64,000 nt of DNA. It comes from Candidatus Kirkpatrickella diaphorinae. Lineage in GTDB: Bacteria; Pseudomonadota; Alphaproteobacteria; Acetobacterales; Acetobacteraceae. Position 1 is the stretch's first letter. Every line of letters starts with the position of its first letter. Positions 35,790-45,312 of the stretch are shown here, one piece after another. The stretch lies in the NCBI RefSeq assembly GCF_025736875.1, contig NZ_CP107052.1:794001-858000 (forward strand), read 5' to 3'. The translations under genes were made by a program, and so were the position numbers. The notes beneath the pieces are model-generated. The model worked only from the letters and a program-made list of their open reading frames with translations, ran no database searches and was not told where the DNA came from.

Positions 35790-38009
35790 TTATTTCTGCG
35801 CAAGCTCAGACGTCAGAGACGGGCCCGCATTGTCAAAACTATTTGTGGCAACGCGGAAGCGATACGCACCAGCCTTCCGCACCCAATGTTTCGACGCGGT
35901 GTCGAAACGTGCAAGCGCGTAGGAGGAAAGCGGAATGGTGACATCCTTCGATTCACCGGGCGCGAGTTGAACCCGCAAATATCCGGCAAGACGCTCGGGG
36001 GAGCCATCAGGTAGATTGACGTAGATCTGCACGACATCGGCACCGGCGCGCCTGCCTGTATTTGACACCTTGGTATGGGCGACGAGGCCGTCTTCCGACG
36101 GGTCAATTTTGAGGCCGGTATGGGTGAAGGATGTGTAACTCAATCCATAGCCAAATGGATAAAGCGGTTTCTCCCCTTTAAGGCTGAACCAGCGATAGCC
36201 GACATTGGCGCCTTCAATATTGAGATCAATCTGCGTGTCATAATCTGCTGGCGCATGGTTTATGAAGGGGGAGAAATCCAGTCCCATTCCCTTCACTTCC
36301 GGCCGCGGCAATTGTGAGACGGAAACGGGCCAGGTGGTCGTCAACCGTCCTGACGGGTTGACCTTGCCGGTCAGAAGCCGCGCAATCGCCTTCCCGCCCC
36401 CTGAACCGGGGAACCATGCCTCAAGAACCGCATCCACTTTGTCCGCCCAGGGCATCAAAACGGGATTGCCCGTCTGGAGCACGACGATGACCGGTTTACC
36501 CGCCGTCGTTGCTGCCTCAATCATGGCGTTTTCATGATGCGGCATGGACAGATCGGCGTCATCAATCACCTCAGTTGCCCATTTTGAGGCGAAGACAATG
36601 ACGCGATCCGCCTTTTTCGCGGCTTTCTTCACCGCATCAAGGTCATCTCCAGGCAGGAACGTCACTTGCGTATGTGGCATTTCAGCCTTCAGCGCATCAA
36701 GCGGCGCGCCGGTCAGATAGCCGATGGGTCGTGGCCAATGCTGGACATCATTGGGCACATCACCGCGCACCGGGCTCCCGCCCCGGGGTGTGACGGCGCT
36801 GCTGCCACCGCCGGTCATGACGCCTTTATCCGCATGACCACCAATGACGAGGATTTTCCGCAGTCCCTGCTTCAACGGCAGTATATCATGGTCGTTTTTG
36901 AGGAGGACAGCACCGGCTTCCTCGATTTTCTGCGCCACTTCCGTGTGCTGAGCGATATCCTTCGCCGTTTCGGTCGGGCGCGCATGCGCTTCAAAAAGCC
37001 CGTTTCTGAACATCGGATAAAGGATGTGGCGCAATTTTTCATCGACGGACGAGACAGGGATTTCTCCGGCGACGACTTTCTTCTTCATGTAATCGCCAAA
37101 CCAGGCCTCTTTATCCAGAGGCAGGCCGGATTGCTGGTCGAGCCCGGCTTTCCAGGCCGCATCACCGTCATAAACAGCGCCCCAATCACTCATGACATAG
37201 CCTTTATAGCCCCATTCCTGACGCAGAACGGTTGTCAGAAGATAGGGGTCCAGGCAGTCATGCACGCCATTGACGCGGTTATAACCGCACATGACGGATG
37301 CCGGATCAGACTTATCGATCGCGATTTTGACAGCCAGCAGGTCAGATTCGTGCATGGGCTGCTCATCAATGACCGAGCTCATTTCCCTTCGCGCGGTCTC
37401 GATCGAATTAAGGGCATAATGTTTAATGGTTGAAAGCACGTGCTGATCCTGCGCGCCATTGACCAATGCTGCCGCAACATCACCTGCCAGGATCGGGTCC
37501 TCTCCTTCATACTCGAAGTTCCGCCCGCCACGCGGGTCTCTCACGAGGTTGATGCCACCACCCAATATTTCGTTGAGACCGCGATGTGCCGCCTCAGTGG
37601 CGATCATGCGGCCACCCTGATATCCGAAGGCGGGGTCAAAAGTCCCGGAAATGACCTGACCACTCGGTAAACCTGTTGCACCATCACCAGGGCGCATATT
37701 GACAGTGTTGGTAACGCCAAGTCCCGCATCGGTCGATTGTAATGCCGGGATGCCGAGGCGCTTATTACCTGCACTGTATCCGGCTGAGCCAACAGCCCCT
37801 ATCGGTTTCTTGTGACTTTTATAGGTCGCGCCCCATTCAGAGGTCAGCATGGCGAATTTTTCATCGAGCGTCGTGGCCTTCAGGAGGGATTCGACCCGCT
37901 CGGAGGGTGTCGCGTCAGGGTTTTTCCAGACCTGCTGGGCGTGCGCCGTGATCGGGACAGGGGTCAGGCAGGCCGTCGCCAGCATCATGGCCGCTAATTT
38001 TCTTTTCAT
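35790..38009 (-). CDS. bglX: Periplasmic GH3 beta-glucosidase (BglX-like)
   Basis: Hydrolyses beta-glucosides. 739 aa with signal peptide ending AHA. The N-terminal barrel contains KHYALNSIETAR and VMSDWGA (nucleophile Asp). The (alpha/beta) sandwich domain follows (ILVIGGHADKG), and the C-terminal fibronectin-III-like domain includes PFGYGLSYTSF and ends about residue 730. Size and order match BglX-type enzymes. It is transcribed ahead of the OprB porin. Confidence 0.93.
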   Translation of the reverse strand: MKRKLAAMMLATACLTPVPITAHAQQVWKNPDATPSERVESLLKATTLDEKFAMLTSEWGATYKSHKKPIGAVGSAGYSAGNKRLGIPALQSTDAGLGVTNTVNMRPGDGATGLPSGQVISGTFDPAFGYQGGRMIATEAAHRGLNEILGGGINLVRDPRGGRNFEYEGEDPILAGDVAAALVNGAQDQHVLSTIKHYALNSIETARREMSSVIDEQPMHESDLLAVKIAIDKSDPASVMCGYNRVNGVHDCLDPYLLTTVLRQEWGYKGYVMSDWGAVYDGDAAWKAGLDQQSGLPLDKEAWFGDYMKKKVVAGEIPVSSVDEKLRHILYPMFRNGLFEAHARPTETAKDIAQHTEVAQKIEEAGAVLLKNDHDILPLKQGLRKILVIGGHADKGVMTGGGSSAVTPRGGSPVRGDVPNDVQHWPRPIGYLTGAPLDALKAEMPHTQVTFLPGDDLDAVKKAAKKADRVIVFASKWATEVIDDADLSMPHHENAMIEAATTAGKPVIVVLQTGNPVLMPWADKVDAVLEAWFPGSGGGKAIARLLTGKVNPSGRLTTTWPVSVSQLPRPEVKGMGLDFSPFINHAPADYDTQIDLNIEGANVGYRWFSLKGEKPLYPFGYGLSYTSFTHTGLKIDPSEDGLVAHTKVSNTGRRAGADVVQIYVNLPDGSPERLAGYLRVQLAPGESKDVTIPLSSYALARFDTASKHWVRKAGAYRFRVATNSFDNAGPSLTSELAQK

Positions 38010-38395
38010 CGTGCATCCCCTTTGAGTGCGTTAACACGACAAAAATCTCACATGCTGTTAATGACTTACTCATAACATTGCCGTGTTTTCTGTAACAAAT
38101 TATATAATCTAAATGTTATGTTACATGTGAAGTTGCCATCAACTAAACGCGATCCTGCGCGGTCATTTTTAGACAGGCGCCCGGCGGCGGCTTTTGGGGC
38201 GTATTGAGCGAATCGGCCCCGCATTGACGGCATTTCCTGAAAAATACTTAATGCCGACCGGTTTTATCGCCTCGGCGCGCGTCGAATACTTTGCGTTACA
38301 GGAAGATGCGCCCCTGCCGTCCCAAAATGAGAAAAGCGTTTGAAACCTCTCTTATTTTAGTTGATGCTTCCCGGGCGTCAGTCAGGAGTTGACCC
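38010..38395. other. Divergent promoter region with inverted TGTAACA repeat
   Basis: No gene is seen. TGTAACA (38091-38097) and its complement TGTTACA (38119-38125) flank an AT-rich core ~80-115 bases before the bglX start. This could be an operator for the glucosidase/porin operon, or chance. Confidence 0.3.
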
Positions 38396-38785
38396 ATGGA
38401 ATTCTTGTTGTTCATCCTTCTGTTTTTTGCATGTCTCTATTTCCTGCCCAGCATCATTGCGGCATTTCGCAACACGCATCATCTGCCCGCCCTTTTCCTG
38501 CTCAACCTCTTTCTCGGCTGGACTTTCATCGGATGGGTGCTGACGCTCTTCATCGCGCTTCTGATTGAACGACGGGATGAATATGAGGCGCGTCGGCTGT
38601 TTTTCTTCAATCAGCTCGGTACGCCCCTTCCATCGCCAAATGCGACACGGTCCCGGACGCTTCTGCTCGTGATCATCGTTATATTGACGGTCCTGCTCGT
38701 CGTCGGGCTGTCCGAAAATGCGAGCCACGTCATGTCCCTGCTGCATGAATATGCCAATAACCCCAAAATCGAGACGGATTTCTAA
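38396..38785 (+). CDS. Superinfection-immunity-like small membrane protein (PF14373-type)
   Basis: 129 aa. Two strongly hydrophobic N-terminal helices contain FLPSIIAAFRNTHH and LFLLNLFLGWTFIGW, the signature of the T4 Imm-like family that is widespread in bacteria outside phages. A third hydrophobic stretch follows near residue 95. ATG 38396 follows CAGGAG. There are no phage genes around it, so a general envelope role is more likely than phage exclusion. Confidence 0.8.
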   Translation: MEFLLFILLFFACLYFLPSIIAAFRNTHHLPALFLLNLFLGWTFIGWVLTLFIALLIERRDEYEARRLFFFNQLGTPLPSPNATRSRTLLLVIIVILTVLLVVGLSENASHVMSLLHEYANNPKIETDF

Positions 38786-38894
38786 GCTCGGCCTTTTATC
38801 CCGCACGGTTTCGGCGTGTCTCTTTACCAGGTTTTAATGCAACTCTTCAGCGTTCATCGCGTGTCATTTCTGACAGTTTCAGAAGGACTTCGTG

Positions 38895-39401
38895 ATGACC
38901 GCCCGCGTGACAACCCTGGCATCCCTCGCTACCCTGATCGCCGTGACATCCTGCGCAGCGCCGGGCACGGAAAACCGATCGGACACCTATATGGCGGGCG
39001 AGGTCAATCAGCGTCAGGCCATCAAAGTCGTCTCCATCATCTCCGTTTCGCCAGCGCGCATTCAGGTCGATAATACCAGCCGACGGCGCACGGCGCAGAT
39101 TGTTGGCGGCATTCTGGGTGCGGGCCTCGGTGCGGGGCTGGGCACAGGGGTCGCGCATTCAACCGCCGCGGGTGCGCTTGGCGGGCTGGGCGGCATCGCC
39201 GCAGGCGCGGCGGGCGGGTCCATCGTGCCCAGCACTACTTACGTCAATGGCGTGCAGATTGCCTATCAGGATGGCCATCAGGCTTTCAGCTCCGCGCAGG
39301 TTGGACGACTTTGTGAATACGGGCCGGGCTCGGCAACATTGATCGCGATGAACGCGACCCAGACGCGGATCCAGCCCAACCGTCAATGCGCAACGAAATA
39401 A
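38895..39401 (+). CDS. SlyB-like glycine-zipper outer-membrane lipoprotein 1
   Basis: 168 aa with lipobox AVTSC. The mature part has AAPGTENRSDTY, then a long Gly/Ala zipper (GGILGAGLGAGLGTG), and ends with RLCEYGPGSA..QTRIQPNRQC, close to the SlyB/Pcp plan. The frame is open two codons earlier at a GTG; the ATG is better spaced from AAGGA. It is the first of a tandem pair with the gene at 39546. Confidence 0.85.
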   Translation: MTARVTTLASLATLIAVTSCAAPGTENRSDTYMAGEVNQRQAIKVVSIISVSPARIQVDNTSRRRTAQIVGGILGAGLGAGLGTGVAHSTAAGALGGLGGIAAGAAGGSIVPSTTYVNGVQIAYQDGHQAFSSAQVGRLCEYGPGSATLIAMNATQTRIQPNRQCATK

Positions 39402-39545
39402 CAAGGTAAGTCGGGTCGGGCGACCGATCCATCCATCCGTCAAACTATTTCATGGCGCGTAAAATGCTTGCCATAAGTTAATGACTGGGAAACACTACGC
39501 TTTATTCGTCAGAAAATTAAAAATGTTCGATTGGGAATCAAGCGT

Positions 39546-40061
39546 ATGTCTTCGAAAATGTTTCGCCAAAGCTCAGCCATCATTGCGCTTACAATGATGG
39601 CATCCTGCGCCGCACCAGGGACGGAAAACCGCGCCGATACGTACGGCAGCGCGCAGGTTAATCAACGTCAGGCCCTCAAAATCGTCACAATCATCGGGGT
39701 GGCGCCCGCACGTGTGCAGGTCAATAATTCCCGTAATCAGACAGCGGCACAGATTGCGGGCGGAATTCTGGGCGCCGGGCTGGGGGTCGGGCTTGGGCTT
39801 GGTGTCGGGCATTCCAATGCTGGCGCGGCGTTGGGCGGGCTTGGCGGGGGTGTTGCCGGTGCCGCGGCAGGTTCCATCGTGCCGGACACGACTTTCGTCA
39901 ATGGCGTGCAGATCGCTTATAAAGATGGCAATGCCATGTATAGCTCAGCTCAGGTCGGGCGTTTGTGCGAGTTCACACCGGGCCAGGCCATGCTGGTCGC
40001 CATGACCCGCACTGAGACGCGCGTGCAGCCCAATCATCAATGCCCACGGTCCGGCAAATGA
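39546..40061 (+). CDS. SlyB-like glycine-zipper outer-membrane lipoprotein 2
   Basis: Paralogue of the preceding lipoprotein with the same lipobox region (MASCAAPGTENRADTY), zipper and C-terminal RLCEFTPGQA motif. 171 aa from ATG 39546. An ATG three codons in is possible. Its stop overlaps the start of the next small lipoprotein by 4 bases (ATGA), so the two are coupled. Its job is likely outer-membrane integrity. Confidence 0.84.
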   Translation: MSSKMFRQSSAIIALTMMASCAAPGTENRADTYGSAQVNQRQALKIVTIIGVAPARVQVNNSRNQTAAQIAGGILGAGLGVGLGLGVGHSNAGAALGGLGGGVAGAAAGSIVPDTTFVNGVQIAYKDGNAMYSSAQVGRLCEFTPGQAMLVAMTRTETRVQPNHQCPRSGK

Positions 40062-40315
40062 CCTTCCCTACCATGCGCCGCTACGGCTTGCTCGCTACCA
40101 TCCTGGCCCTGTCATCCTGCGGCGACCCAACTCCGCCACCCCAGACAGCGGAGTTCGACCCGGTCACGCAGCAGCAGCAACTCGCAGCCATGCAAGATGA
40201 GTTTGAACGCGATAACGCCTTAGCCTACCAATATCAGATGATGCAGGCGCAGCAACATGTTGCTGATGAAGCGGCAAAACAGAGGTCCCAGATCGACGTT
40301 CAGGCTGGCAGGTAG
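40058..40315 (+). CDS. Small Gln-rich lipoprotein 1
   Basis: 85 aa with signal peptide and lipobox LSSC followed by GDPTPPPQ. The mature chain is short, helical and Gln-rich (QQQQLAAMQDEF, YQYQMMQAQQ). I do not recognise a named family. The start codon overlaps the stop of the upstream SlyB-like gene. The gene at 40447 is its paralogue. Confidence 0.72.
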   Translation: MTFPTMRRYGLLATILALSSCGDPTPPPQTAEFDPVTQQQQLAAMQDEFERDNALAYQYQMMQAQQHVADEAAKQRSQIDVQAGR

Positions 40316-40446
40316 AGAGCGGGTGGGGCTTCTTCGGATTTTAACGTCTCCGCGTGATAATGCCCCGACTGACCGAACCTGTTGGCCCGGTAAGGGGCAG
40401 GTGTCTCGCCAGTTTGATACTGAACTCGGCTCGTAAAGGAACGAAC

Positions 40447-40689
40447 ATGCGATATACGCGCTCCAGGCGGTTAGCGGAAATGATCGGGTTTGCAAGTCTG
40501 GCGATCAGCATGGCAGGCTGCGGTGATCCGAAACCACCGCCGCAGGCAGCGCAGATCACGCCGGAAGAAATGAGCCGGAAAATCAATGCTGTCGAAACCG
40601 TGCAGGAGCAGAATGAGGCCGCGTCCTACCAATATTACATGCAGCAACAGAACGAGCGTGAACGTGCAGGTAGCAAAGCGGCCCGGTGA
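40447..40689 (+). CDS. Small Gln-rich lipoprotein 2
   Basis: 80 aa from ATG 40447 (AAAGGAACGAAC upstream). Lipobox MAGC is followed by GDPKPPPQ, then a Gln/Glu-rich helix containing YQYYMQQQNE. The same design as its upstream neighbour shows a local duplication. Function unknown. Confidence 0.72.
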   Translation: MRYTRSRRLAEMIGFASLAISMAGCGDPKPPPQAAQITPEEMSRKINAVETVQEQNEAASYQYYMQQQNERERAGSKAAR

Positions 40690-41381
40690 AGCGGGCGGAT
40701 CTCACACCTCAATGGGCAAGCGGTATCCAGGCTGATGCCCGCATCCTTTTTGACCTTGCGACAAGGAAACAATCCTGCCCATCATCCCAGACTCCAAAAT
40801 AAATCATTGAATCTGAAATAAAAAATGCAGCCTCACCATCCTGGGGGGTTTGCCCGTCCTGAAACATGCGCCAACGCGAGTCATTCAAGGCGGGTGGCCT
40901 TCGTCCAACCATGAGCGCTGAAAGATCGAATACTTCATCTCGACGAATTTTGGCTAATAGAGGACGTTGAAGCACTTTCGATGAGGCCTCCTTACCTTTT
41001 TCCATGACGAAAAACTTGGCGAAGTCTCATCGTCCATTAGGGACGGTTACGAGCTTAACGTTGTAAACCCTCTTCAGGATCCATGAAGGTCCCGAAGCGC
41101 CCCATCCGGCGAAAACTTGCCGGAAAATCATAGCCTTACAATTAAATTTCCATTTATCGACAACGGTGGAAAGGCAATGACAGTCCTCGTCCATCGCAGC
41201 ATTATAAGGCCGCAATCCACCCCCAAGTTTTCGTCGACGCCTTACTCACCCTCATTTGTGATCATATTGATTTTCGCCTGAACGTCGCTTTTGAACCTTC
41301 GTCGGTCATCAAATAGGCGTCACATTCGCGCGAATCTCTCCGCCCTGTTCATCACATTCAGGCAGTGGCGCGTCGACCGAC
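40690..41381. other. Gap with one doubtful small ORF
   Basis: A minus-strand open frame of 98 codons (40709-41005) has no recognisable domain, signal or clear ribosome site, so I do not call it a gene with confidence. The remainder holds nothing I can name. Confidence 0.4.
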
Positions 41382-43538
41382 TCAGTTTTTGCCGGGCTGC
41401 CAGCGCCGTAAGGCCAGCGCATTCATCACGACGGAAAGGGAACTCAGCGCCATCGCCGCCGACGCCACGGCGGGTGTCAAAAGACCCATCACCGCAACAG
41501 GAATGGCGCAAAGATTATAGAGGAAGGCAAGCACCAGATTAGTTTTGATCTTGCGCAACGCCGCGCCGGAAAGCTGCATAAGGTCGCTAATCGCCGACAG
41601 GTCATTGCGGATCAGGATGATATCGGCGTGATTCATTGACAGCGCGGCAGCCGAGCCCATCGCGATCGAGGTGTCAGCACTGGCCAGCGCTGGCGCATCA
41701 TTGACGCCATCGCCCACCATGGCCACGAAATGCCCGTCCTCACGCAGGGACCTGACAAGCCTGGCCTTCCCGTCCGGCAAAATACCGGCATGGATATTTG
41801 CGATGCCGAGTTGCGTCGCAATATGCCTGGCGGAAGCGGCGTGATCTCCCGTCAGGAGAACCGGCGTAATATTTTCATGGCGCAATCTGTCGATGACGGA
41901 TTTCGCGTCCCTGCGCGGCGTGTCTTCCAAGGCAATAACGCCCAGTATTTGGCCCCTGCGCGCCGCGACGACGATTGTCTTGCCCTGATTCTCCAGAGGT
42001 TGAATCACGGTCTCAGGCAACGCGTATCCCTCAGAGATGAAGTAGGCTGGCGCGCCCGCCATGACGGCGTCATCCCCGATTTGCGCGGCAACACCACGCC
42101 CCGGCATGATGCGGAATTGCGTCACTTCCACCTCGTCAATGGCGTGAGACCGTGCATAATTGACAATGGCGCGCGCGAGAGGGTGCTCAGCATGATTTTC
42201 AACGGCGCTTAGAGTCGTCAGCAGATCATGTTCCGAAGCACCTGTAGCAGGGATCACATCCGTGACTTCGAATTGCCCCCGCGTCAATGTCCCCGTCTTG
42301 TCAAAAATAATCGTGTCGGATTTTGATACGGTTTCAAACGCCGCAGCATTGCGCATCAAGATGCCGCTTCGTGCAGCCCGCCCTCCCGCAACCATCAGCA
42401 CAATCGGTGTCGCCAGGCCTAAAGCGCAGGGACAGGCGATGACCATGACGGCGATGGCGGCGGTCAGGCTTGTGAGGAAGATATGCGTGTGCAGAAACCA
42501 CAATGTAAAAGTGGCGATGGCGACCACAATAATTGTTGGGACAAAGACGCGCGTCACGCGATCCACCCACCGCGAGATCGGTGCCTTTGTCAGTTGCGCA
42601 TTCCTTACAGTCTCGACCATGCGGGCCACGACTGTATCGGCCCCGATGCACGTTGCGCGCAATTTCAGCACGCCATTGATGTTGGTTGTCCCCGCGAAAA
42701 CTTTATCGCCCGCCTGACGGTAGACGGGGTGCGCCTCCCCGGTCAGGATCGCTTCATCGACTTCTGATTCCCCGCTGATCACCTCGCCATCAACAGCGAT
42801 ATTTTCCCCCGGTCGGATGATAAAGATATCCCCGACCTGGAGGCTTTCAATGGGTCGGTCCATAACGCCTTCCGGCGTTTCAACGTGGATCAGGGCAGGT
42901 TCAAACGCGAGAAGCGTTTCAAGATCCGCCGCCGCCTGCGCCTTCGACCGCGCCTCCAGCCATTTGCCGAGTGAAACGAAGAAAATAATGAAGACGCCCG
43001 TCTCAAAATAGAGATCCGCCTTGTCCCCACGAAACATATTCCAGACGCTGAAAAGATAGGCGCAGGATGTGCTCAGCACGACCAGCACATCCATATTGGC
43101 ATCGCCACCCTTCAGGGAAGCAAAGGCACGCTGATAGAAATGCCGCGCGAGGTAGAATTGCACGATACTGGCGATGACCAGTTCGGGCCATGATAAGAAA
43201 GATAGGTGCCACCCTCCCCACATGACCAGCATCGTGCAAAAGAAGAAGCCCGCGCAGAGTGTCAGCAAAATCATGTCCCGGTCGAGGCCGAGAGAGCGCC
43301 GGGCGGGCCGCGCATCCTGCCCGACCGCCCGCTCATCCACCGCGTCAAAACCCGCTTTGCGAATAGCCGTGAAGATATCTGGCAGCGTGATGGGCCCGTT
43401 AAGAGTAATGGCCGCCCGCTCCGACGCGTAATCGACCCGGGCCGCCACGCCGTCCTGCCGGTTCAGCACACGTTCAAGACGCGCCGCGCAATTGGCGCAG
43501 CTCATGCCGCTGATACGGAGGGTGAGATTGTCAGACAT
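41382..43538 (-). CDS. copA: Copper-exporting P1B-type ATPase CopA
   Basis: Pumps Cu(I) out of the cytoplasm. 718 aa from ATG 43538; the frame is open six codons further. One N-terminal HMA domain (GMSCANC), then TM helices, the CPC ion site (IACPCALGLATP), phosphorylation DKTGTLTRG, and GDGVNDAPAL. The pattern fits CopA rather than Zn/Cd ATPases, which lack the MxCxxC/CPC combination with the C-terminal NALALRRW. The CopZ-like gene lies immediately upstream on the same strand. Confidence 0.95.
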   Translation of the reverse strand: MSDNLTLRISGMSCANCAARLERVLNRQDGVAARVDYASERAAITLNGPITLPDIFTAIRKAGFDAVDERAVGQDARPARRSLGLDRDMILLTLCAGFFFCTMLVMWGGWHLSFLSWPELVIASIVQFYLARHFYQRAFASLKGGDANMDVLVVLSTSCAYLFSVWNMFRGDKADLYFETGVFIIFFVSLGKWLEARSKAQAAADLETLLAFEPALIHVETPEGVMDRPIESLQVGDIFIIRPGENIAVDGEVISGESEVDEAILTGEAHPVYRQAGDKVFAGTTNINGVLKLRATCIGADTVVARMVETVRNAQLTKAPISRWVDRVTRVFVPTIIVVAIATFTLWFLHTHIFLTSLTAAIAVMVIACPCALGLATPIVLMVAGGRAARSGILMRNAAAFETVSKSDTIIFDKTGTLTRGQFEVTDVIPATGASEHDLLTTLSAVENHAEHPLARAIVNYARSHAIDEVEVTQFRIMPGRGVAAQIGDDAVMAGAPAYFISEGYALPETVIQPLENQGKTIVVAARRGQILGVIALEDTPRRDAKSVIDRLRHENITPVLLTGDHAASARHIATQLGIANIHAGILPDGKARLVRSLREDGHFVAMVGDGVNDAPALASADTSIAMGSAAALSMNHADIILIRNDLSAISDLMQLSGAALRKIKTNLVLAFLYNLCAIPVAVMGLLTPAVASAAMALSSLSVVMNALALRRWQPGKN

Positions 43539-43582
43539 AAAGCGTCCCTGTCGCAAAACCAGTATGAATGCCGGGTTTTGCC

Positions 43583-43801
43583 TTAATCGAGTTGCGCAGC
43601 AGAATAACCAGCATCTTCAACAATCTGAAGAATATGTGTCGGTGTGACAGATGGCGCTTGCACCGTCAGCTCAAGCTCATGTCGTTCCAATGAAATCACG
43701 ATATCGCTGACATCCGCTTCACGGGACAGGGCTTTGCGCAATGTCGAGACGCATCCCTCACACATCATGCCTTCAACCTTGAAACGCAATTTCTGCCCCA
43801 T
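43583..43801 (-). CDS. CopZ-like copper chaperone (HMA domain)
   Basis: 72 aa single heavy-metal-associated domain with GMMCEGC as the Cu(I) site. ATG 43801 was chosen because GGAGGGAAGGGAGCGG lies upstream; a longer frame begins at 43837. It precedes copA by 44 bases and likely delivers copper to it. Confidence 0.88.
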   Translation of the reverse strand: MGQKLRFKVEGMMCEGCVSTLRKALSREADVSDIVISLERHELELTVQAPSVTPTHILQIVEDAGYSAAQLD

Positions 43802-43995
43802 TTTACCCGCTCCCTTCCCTCCGTCAGAACGCGCCATCGGCCCCTACGGAAAGCGTCAATCATGTTTATTCCCTATCAACAAGATGACTTTCCGCGACCA
43901 TCTTTCAAGATGTCACGCGCCATTGTGATGCAGAAACTGACCATCGTGGGATAGGCGTTGACATGGCCGCGCGGCCTTCGCATTATGGGAGTCAC

Positions 43996-44106
43996 GACCC
44001 GGGGGAGCCCTACCGAAAGGGCTGAGAGGCTGTCAATCTGGCACATGATGCCGGAGGTGCAGCGACCCTTTGAACCTGATCCAGTTGATACTGGCGTAGG
44101 AAGGAT
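43996..44106 (+). promoter_or_regulatory. TPP riboswitch (THI element)
   Basis: The conserved parts are visible in order: GGGGGAGCCC, GGGCTGAGAGG, and ACCCTTTGAACCTGATCCAGTT..ACTGGCGTAGGAAGG. It stands ~65 bases before thiO and should switch off the thiOSGEF operon when thiamine pyrophosphate is abundant. Confidence 0.95.
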
Positions 44107-44172
44107 AAATAACCGTGCTGACACGGCCACATCCCTTTAAAGGGACATGCCAGAACCCGCCGACGCGCGCCG

Positions 44173-45117
44173 ATGTCCGAGGCTGAAGCTGACTTTGCCG
44201 TGCTGGGTCGCGGCGTTGCCGCTCTGACCTGTGCAACCATGTTGCATGATGCCGGTTACAGCGTGGAAATCACCGTGCCGGATGGCGCGTCCGCCCCCAT
44301 CTCACACCTCGCGGGCGGGATGCTCGCCCCTTATTGTGAAGGTGAGACGGCACCGGCGCCAATCGTCACAAACGGGCAACGCGCTTTGTCATGGTGGTCA
44401 AAACATGTGCCGGGCGTGCAGCATAATGGCACGCTTGTGGTTGCGCCCCCGCGCGATCAAGGTGAGCTGGAACGTTTCAGCCAGCGCACTTCGCATCACC
44501 GCTGGGTCGAACCGGGAGAGATTGAACCGGATCTCGCAGATCAATTTTCACGCGGCCTGTTTTTTCCTGATGAAGGCCATCTTGACCCGCGTAAGGCGTT
44601 GGCCAGTCTGGAGAACCGTCTCCGAACGGAAAATGTCGCTTTCTCAAAGCTGCCACATGCGTGCCAGATCATTGACTGCCGGGCTCTGCAATCCGCTGAT
44701 CATCTGAGCGGCCTGCGCGGCGTGCGCGGGGAAATGCTGATTGTGAGAAATTCGCTCCTGACGCTCTCACGTCCCATCCGCCTCCTTCATCCTCGATTTC
44801 CCTGTTACATCGTGCCGCGTGATGACGGCGTCTATATGATCGGCGCAACCATGGTGGAAACAGGCTTCGCGGGTCGGCCAACGGCGCAATCCGTGATGGC
44901 GCTTCTTTCTGCCGCTTATAGCGTGCACCCGTCCTTCGCGGAGGCTGAAATATTGGAAATGGGGGCCGGCGTGCGCCCGGCTTTTGAGGATAACATCCCC
45001 CGCGTCATCTACGAGCATGGGCGGTGGCATGTGAATGGCATGTATCGACATGGCTTCCTCATGGCCCCCTATTGTGCCGAAACGCTTATCCATTTGCTTC
45101 AGGAGGTGCGGAGATGA
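44173..45117 (+). CDS. thiO: ThiO, glycine oxidase for thiazole synthesis
   Basis: FAD enzyme that oxidises glycine to the imine used by ThiG. 314 aa. The FAD-binding loop is VLGRGVAALTCA at the N-terminus, and the C-terminal region has GVRPAFEDNIP and YRHGFLMAP, typical of the DAO family near thiG. The stop overlaps thiS by 4 bases. First gene after the TPP riboswitch. Confidence 0.92.
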   Translation: MSEAEADFAVLGRGVAALTCATMLHDAGYSVEITVPDGASAPISHLAGGMLAPYCEGETAPAPIVTNGQRALSWWSKHVPGVQHNGTLVVAPPRDQGELERFSQRTSHHRWVEPGEIEPDLADQFSRGLFFPDEGHLDPRKALASLENRLRTENVAFSKLPHACQIIDCRALQSADHLSGLRGVRGEMLIVRNSLLTLSRPIRLLHPRFPCYIVPRDDGVYMIGATMVETGFAGRPTAQSVMALLSAAYSVHPSFAEAEILEMGAGVRPAFEDNIPRVIYEHGRWHVNGMYRHGFLMAPYCAETLIHLLQEVRR

Positions 45118-45311
45118 AGATTTTCGTCAATGGTGACATCATTGAAACGGACGCAACGTCACTCGCTGAATTGGTGGCGGCCCATCCGGGCGCGTGCAAG
45201 GCTGTTGCCACGGCGGTCGATGGCACCTTCATCGCGCGAGATCAGCGTGCCGCCTTTATCATTCAGCCAGACATGCGGGTTGAAATTCTTTCCCCGATGC
45301 AGGGGGGGTAG
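45114..45311 (+). CDS. thiS: ThiS sulfur carrier protein
   Basis: 65-residue ubiquitin-like carrier ending in Gly-Gly, which ThiF adenylates and which then carries sulfur to ThiG. MKIFVNGD begins the fold. The ATG overlaps the thiO stop, so the longer open frame from 45024 is ignored. Confidence 0.95.
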   Translation: MKIFVNGDIIETDATSLAELVAAHPGACKAVATAVDGTFIARDQRAAFIIQPDMRVEILSPMQGG

Positions 45312-45312
45312 C

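Noticed and set aside
38396..38785. A prophage, suggested by the superinfection-immunity-like gene
   Set aside because: No integrase, structural or lysis genes are nearby, and the family is common in non-phage settings.
40709..41005. 98-codon minus-strand ORF as a real gene
   Set aside because: No recognisable family, signal or good ribosome site; kept only as a note in the gap description.
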